In this document: positions 6,579-7,737 of the stretch, piece by piece
Layout of the letters: each line of letters starts with the position of its first letter
How positions within the stretch are numbered: position 1 is the first letter of the stretch
NCBI GenBank assembly: GCA_018725535.1
Contig: QLUS01000073.1
Coordinates: forward strand, 1-7,737
Length of the DNA stretch: 7,737 nucleotides
Reading direction: 5' to 3'
DNA from: Bacillota bacterium
GTDB lineage: Bacteria; Bacillota; UBA994
The notes under the pieces: model-generated
What the model was told of the DNA's origin: nothing
The model's database searches: none
Seen by the model: the letters and a program-made list of their open reading frames with translations, nothing else
Program-made: the position numbers and the translations under genes

Positions 6579-7697
6579 ATGAGCGAACAGCTTTGCGCTG
6601 CGGTAGGGACAGCAGTAGAACCCCATGTCGAGTTAAGTGGCTTAGGCAAGCGCTACCCTGATGTTATCGCGTTGCATAACCTTACGCTCACCGTCAACCG
6701 CGGCGAGTTCTTTTCTTTGCTTGGGCCTTCCGGGTGCGGCAAGACGACAACCTTGCGGCTCGTCGCCGGACTTGACTGTCTAAGCGAGGGGTCAATTGCC
6801 ATTGACGATGTGCTTGTCTCAAGCCCCACATACTTTATGCCGCCGGAAAAACGCGGTGTGGGCATCGTGTTTCAAGACTATGCGCTGTTCCCGCATATGA
6901 CCGTATTTGAGAACGTGGCCTTTGGCTTGTACGGTCTTCCGAAGGCTGCCATCGCCAAGCGCGTCAACGAGTTGCTTGCCCTAGTTGGACTAGCCGCAGC
7001 GGGGCAAAAGTACCCGCACGAGATGTCGGGCGGGCAGAAGCAGCGCGTCGCCCTAGCACGTGCTCTGGCACCTGCGCCGAAAGTGATGCTGCTTGACGAG
7101 CCTTTCTCAAACCTCGATGCCGAGCTGCGCGCCGCTTTGCGCAGCGAAACGAAGGAGATCCTCCGGGACAGCGGCACCACGGTAATTCTTGTCACTCATG
7201 ACCAAGAGGAGGCTTTTTCGCTCTCTGATCGCGTGGGGCTCTTAAACGGCGGTAAGCTCGAACAAGTAGGCACTCCCTATGAGATTTACCATCACCCCGC
7301 CAGCCGTTTCGTCGCCGATTTTGTCGGTCGCGCCGACTATTTATCGGCGCGTGTGGAGGGTAGCATGGTTATCTCCGGCTTAGGTAGCTTCGCTTTGCCT
7401 AACTCCGAGCGACAGGGCAGTGCTGATGTCGATCTCCTAATACGGCCGGACGACGTATCCATCGCAGACGATCCAACCGGCACAGCGGTCATCACGGAAG
7501 TACGCTTTCTTGGAGCGCATGCGCTCTACACACTACAGTTAGATGACGGCAGTGTGCTCCACTCGCAGGGCCTCTCCGCGCATCTACTCCCCCCTTGTAT
7601 GCGCGTCGCCGTCACGGTCAACATGCGGCATACGGTGGTGTTTTCGCCGGAGCAGAAAGATGATGCACCACAGAGACACAGAGGGCACAGAGATTAA
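6579..7697 (+). CDS. fbpC: Ferric-iron ABC transporter ATP-binding protein (FbpC type)
   Basis: A 372-residue cytoplasmic ATPase that dimerises and drives the permease encoded 13 nt upstream. Motifs in order are A-loop Y26, Walker A GPSGCGKTT (49-57, K55), Q-loop Q99 (FQDYALFP), signature MSGGQ (149-153), Walker B VMLLDEP (169-175, D173 and E174), D-loop SNLD (177-180) and switch H207. After about residue 245 comes a TOBE-type regulatory domain, with LIRPDDV near 287-293, as in the FbpC/PotA/CysA subfamily. The ribosome site AAAGGA (6565-6570) overlaps the permease stop and lies 8 nt before the ATG. The final residues (about 362-372, Arg- and His-rich) are encoded by a CACAGAG repeat that also leads into the stop codon, so the native domain probably ends near VVFSPEQKDD. 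Sequence alone does not separate iron from other FbpC/PotA-like substrates; the operon does. Confidence 0.93.
   Translation: MSEQLCAAVGTAVEPHVELSGLGKRYPDVIALHNLTLTVNRGEFFSLLGPSGCGKTTTLRLVAGLDCLSEGSIAIDDVLVSSPTYFMPPEKRGVGIVFQDYALFPHMTVFENVAFGLYGLPKAAIAKRVNELLALVGLAAAGQKYPHEMSGGQKQRVALARALAPAPKVMLLDEPFSNLDAELRAALRSETKEILRDSGTTVILVTHDQEEAFSLSDRVGLLNGGKLEQVGTPYEIYHHPASRFVADFVGRADYLSARVEGSMVISGLGSFALPNSERQGSADVDLLIRPDDVSIADDPTGTAVITEVRFLGAHALYTLQLDDGSVLHSQGLSAHLLPPCMRVAVTVNMRHTVVFSPEQKDDAPQRHRGHRD
7669..7692. repeat. CACAGAG short tandem repeat at the end of the ATPase gene
   Basis: Three copies of CACAGAG start at 7669, 7677 and 7686, spaced 8 and 9 nt. They lie within the last codons of the ATPase gene, 2 nt before its TAA. 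CACAGAG-rich strings of this kind recur between genes in many bacterial genomes (general recollection, not searched), so this is likely an intergenic repeat that has become coding. Confidence 0.7.
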
Positions 7698-7706
7698 CTG
7701 GGGGGC

Positions 7707-7737
7707 TGTCCGCTATCCGCTATCCGCTATCCGCTGT
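7707..7737. repeat. 7-bp tandem repeat (TATCCGC) reaching the window edge
   Basis: One TGTCCGC (7707-7713) is followed by three exact TATCCGC copies (7714-7720, 7721-7727, 7728-7734) and then TGT. The tract is cut by the window end, so its full copy number is unknown. It starts 10 nt after the stop of the ATPase gene. It may vary in length between strains by slippage. No terminator for the iron operon is visible before it. Confidence 0.85.

Noticed and set aside
1..7737. CRISPR array, tRNA, rRNA, transposase, phage or toxin-antitoxin genes
   Set aside because: No supporting sequence was seen on either strand; the coding content is fully accounted for by six ordinary genes.

Overview
The window looks like a chromosomal segment from an anaerobic, probably Bacillota (clostridial-type) bacterium. 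The reasons are a CadC-like metal sensor, strong GGAGG ribosome sites, GTG and TTG starts, and an aldo/keto reductase fused to a two-cluster ferredoxin, a type common in anaerobes. This is an inference; no rRNA or marker gene is present, and the genus cannot be read from the sequence. All six protein-coding genes look intact. They form a metal-homeostasis neighbourhood with one redox enzyme in it.

Region 1 (about 85-2424, + strand) is a cadC-cadA heavy-metal resistance operon. An extended -10 promoter (85-113) is overlapped by a perfect 28-bp palindrome (112-139), the probable operator of the ArsR/SmtB repressor encoded next (164-520). The repressor gene ends 2 nt before a P1B-2-type Zn/Cd/Pb-exporting ATPase (523-2424). 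The logic is standard: metal binds the repressor, the promoter opens, and the pump exports the metal. The sensor keeps both the thiolate (alpha3N-type) and alpha5-type metal sites, with one Cys-to-His change.

Region 2 (2438-3571, - strand) is a convergent, apparently single gene for an aldo/keto reductase with a C-terminal 2x[4Fe-4S] domain. It starts at TTG.

Region 3 (3572-3829) is a divergent intergenic region. It holds a degenerate 7-bp repeat tract, a strong promoter (3731-3759), a Fur-box-like palindrome over the expected transcription start (3763-3777) and a possible leader hairpin.

Region 4 (3830-7697, + strand) is a ferric-iron ABC importer operon: binding protein (FutA/FbpA type), a fused two-domain permease (FbpB type) and an ATPase (FbpC type). 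All three are needed for one transporter. The Fur-like box suggests repression when iron is plentiful.

Region 5 (about 7669-7737) holds two short tandem repeats. A CACAGAG repeat encodes the last residues of the ATPase, and a TATCCGC heptamer tract runs off the right edge. I see no clearly undescribed system. The points most worth following up are the sensor's variant metal site, the repeat-derived protein tail, the binding protein without a lipobox, and the heptamer repeats shared by two intergenic sites.
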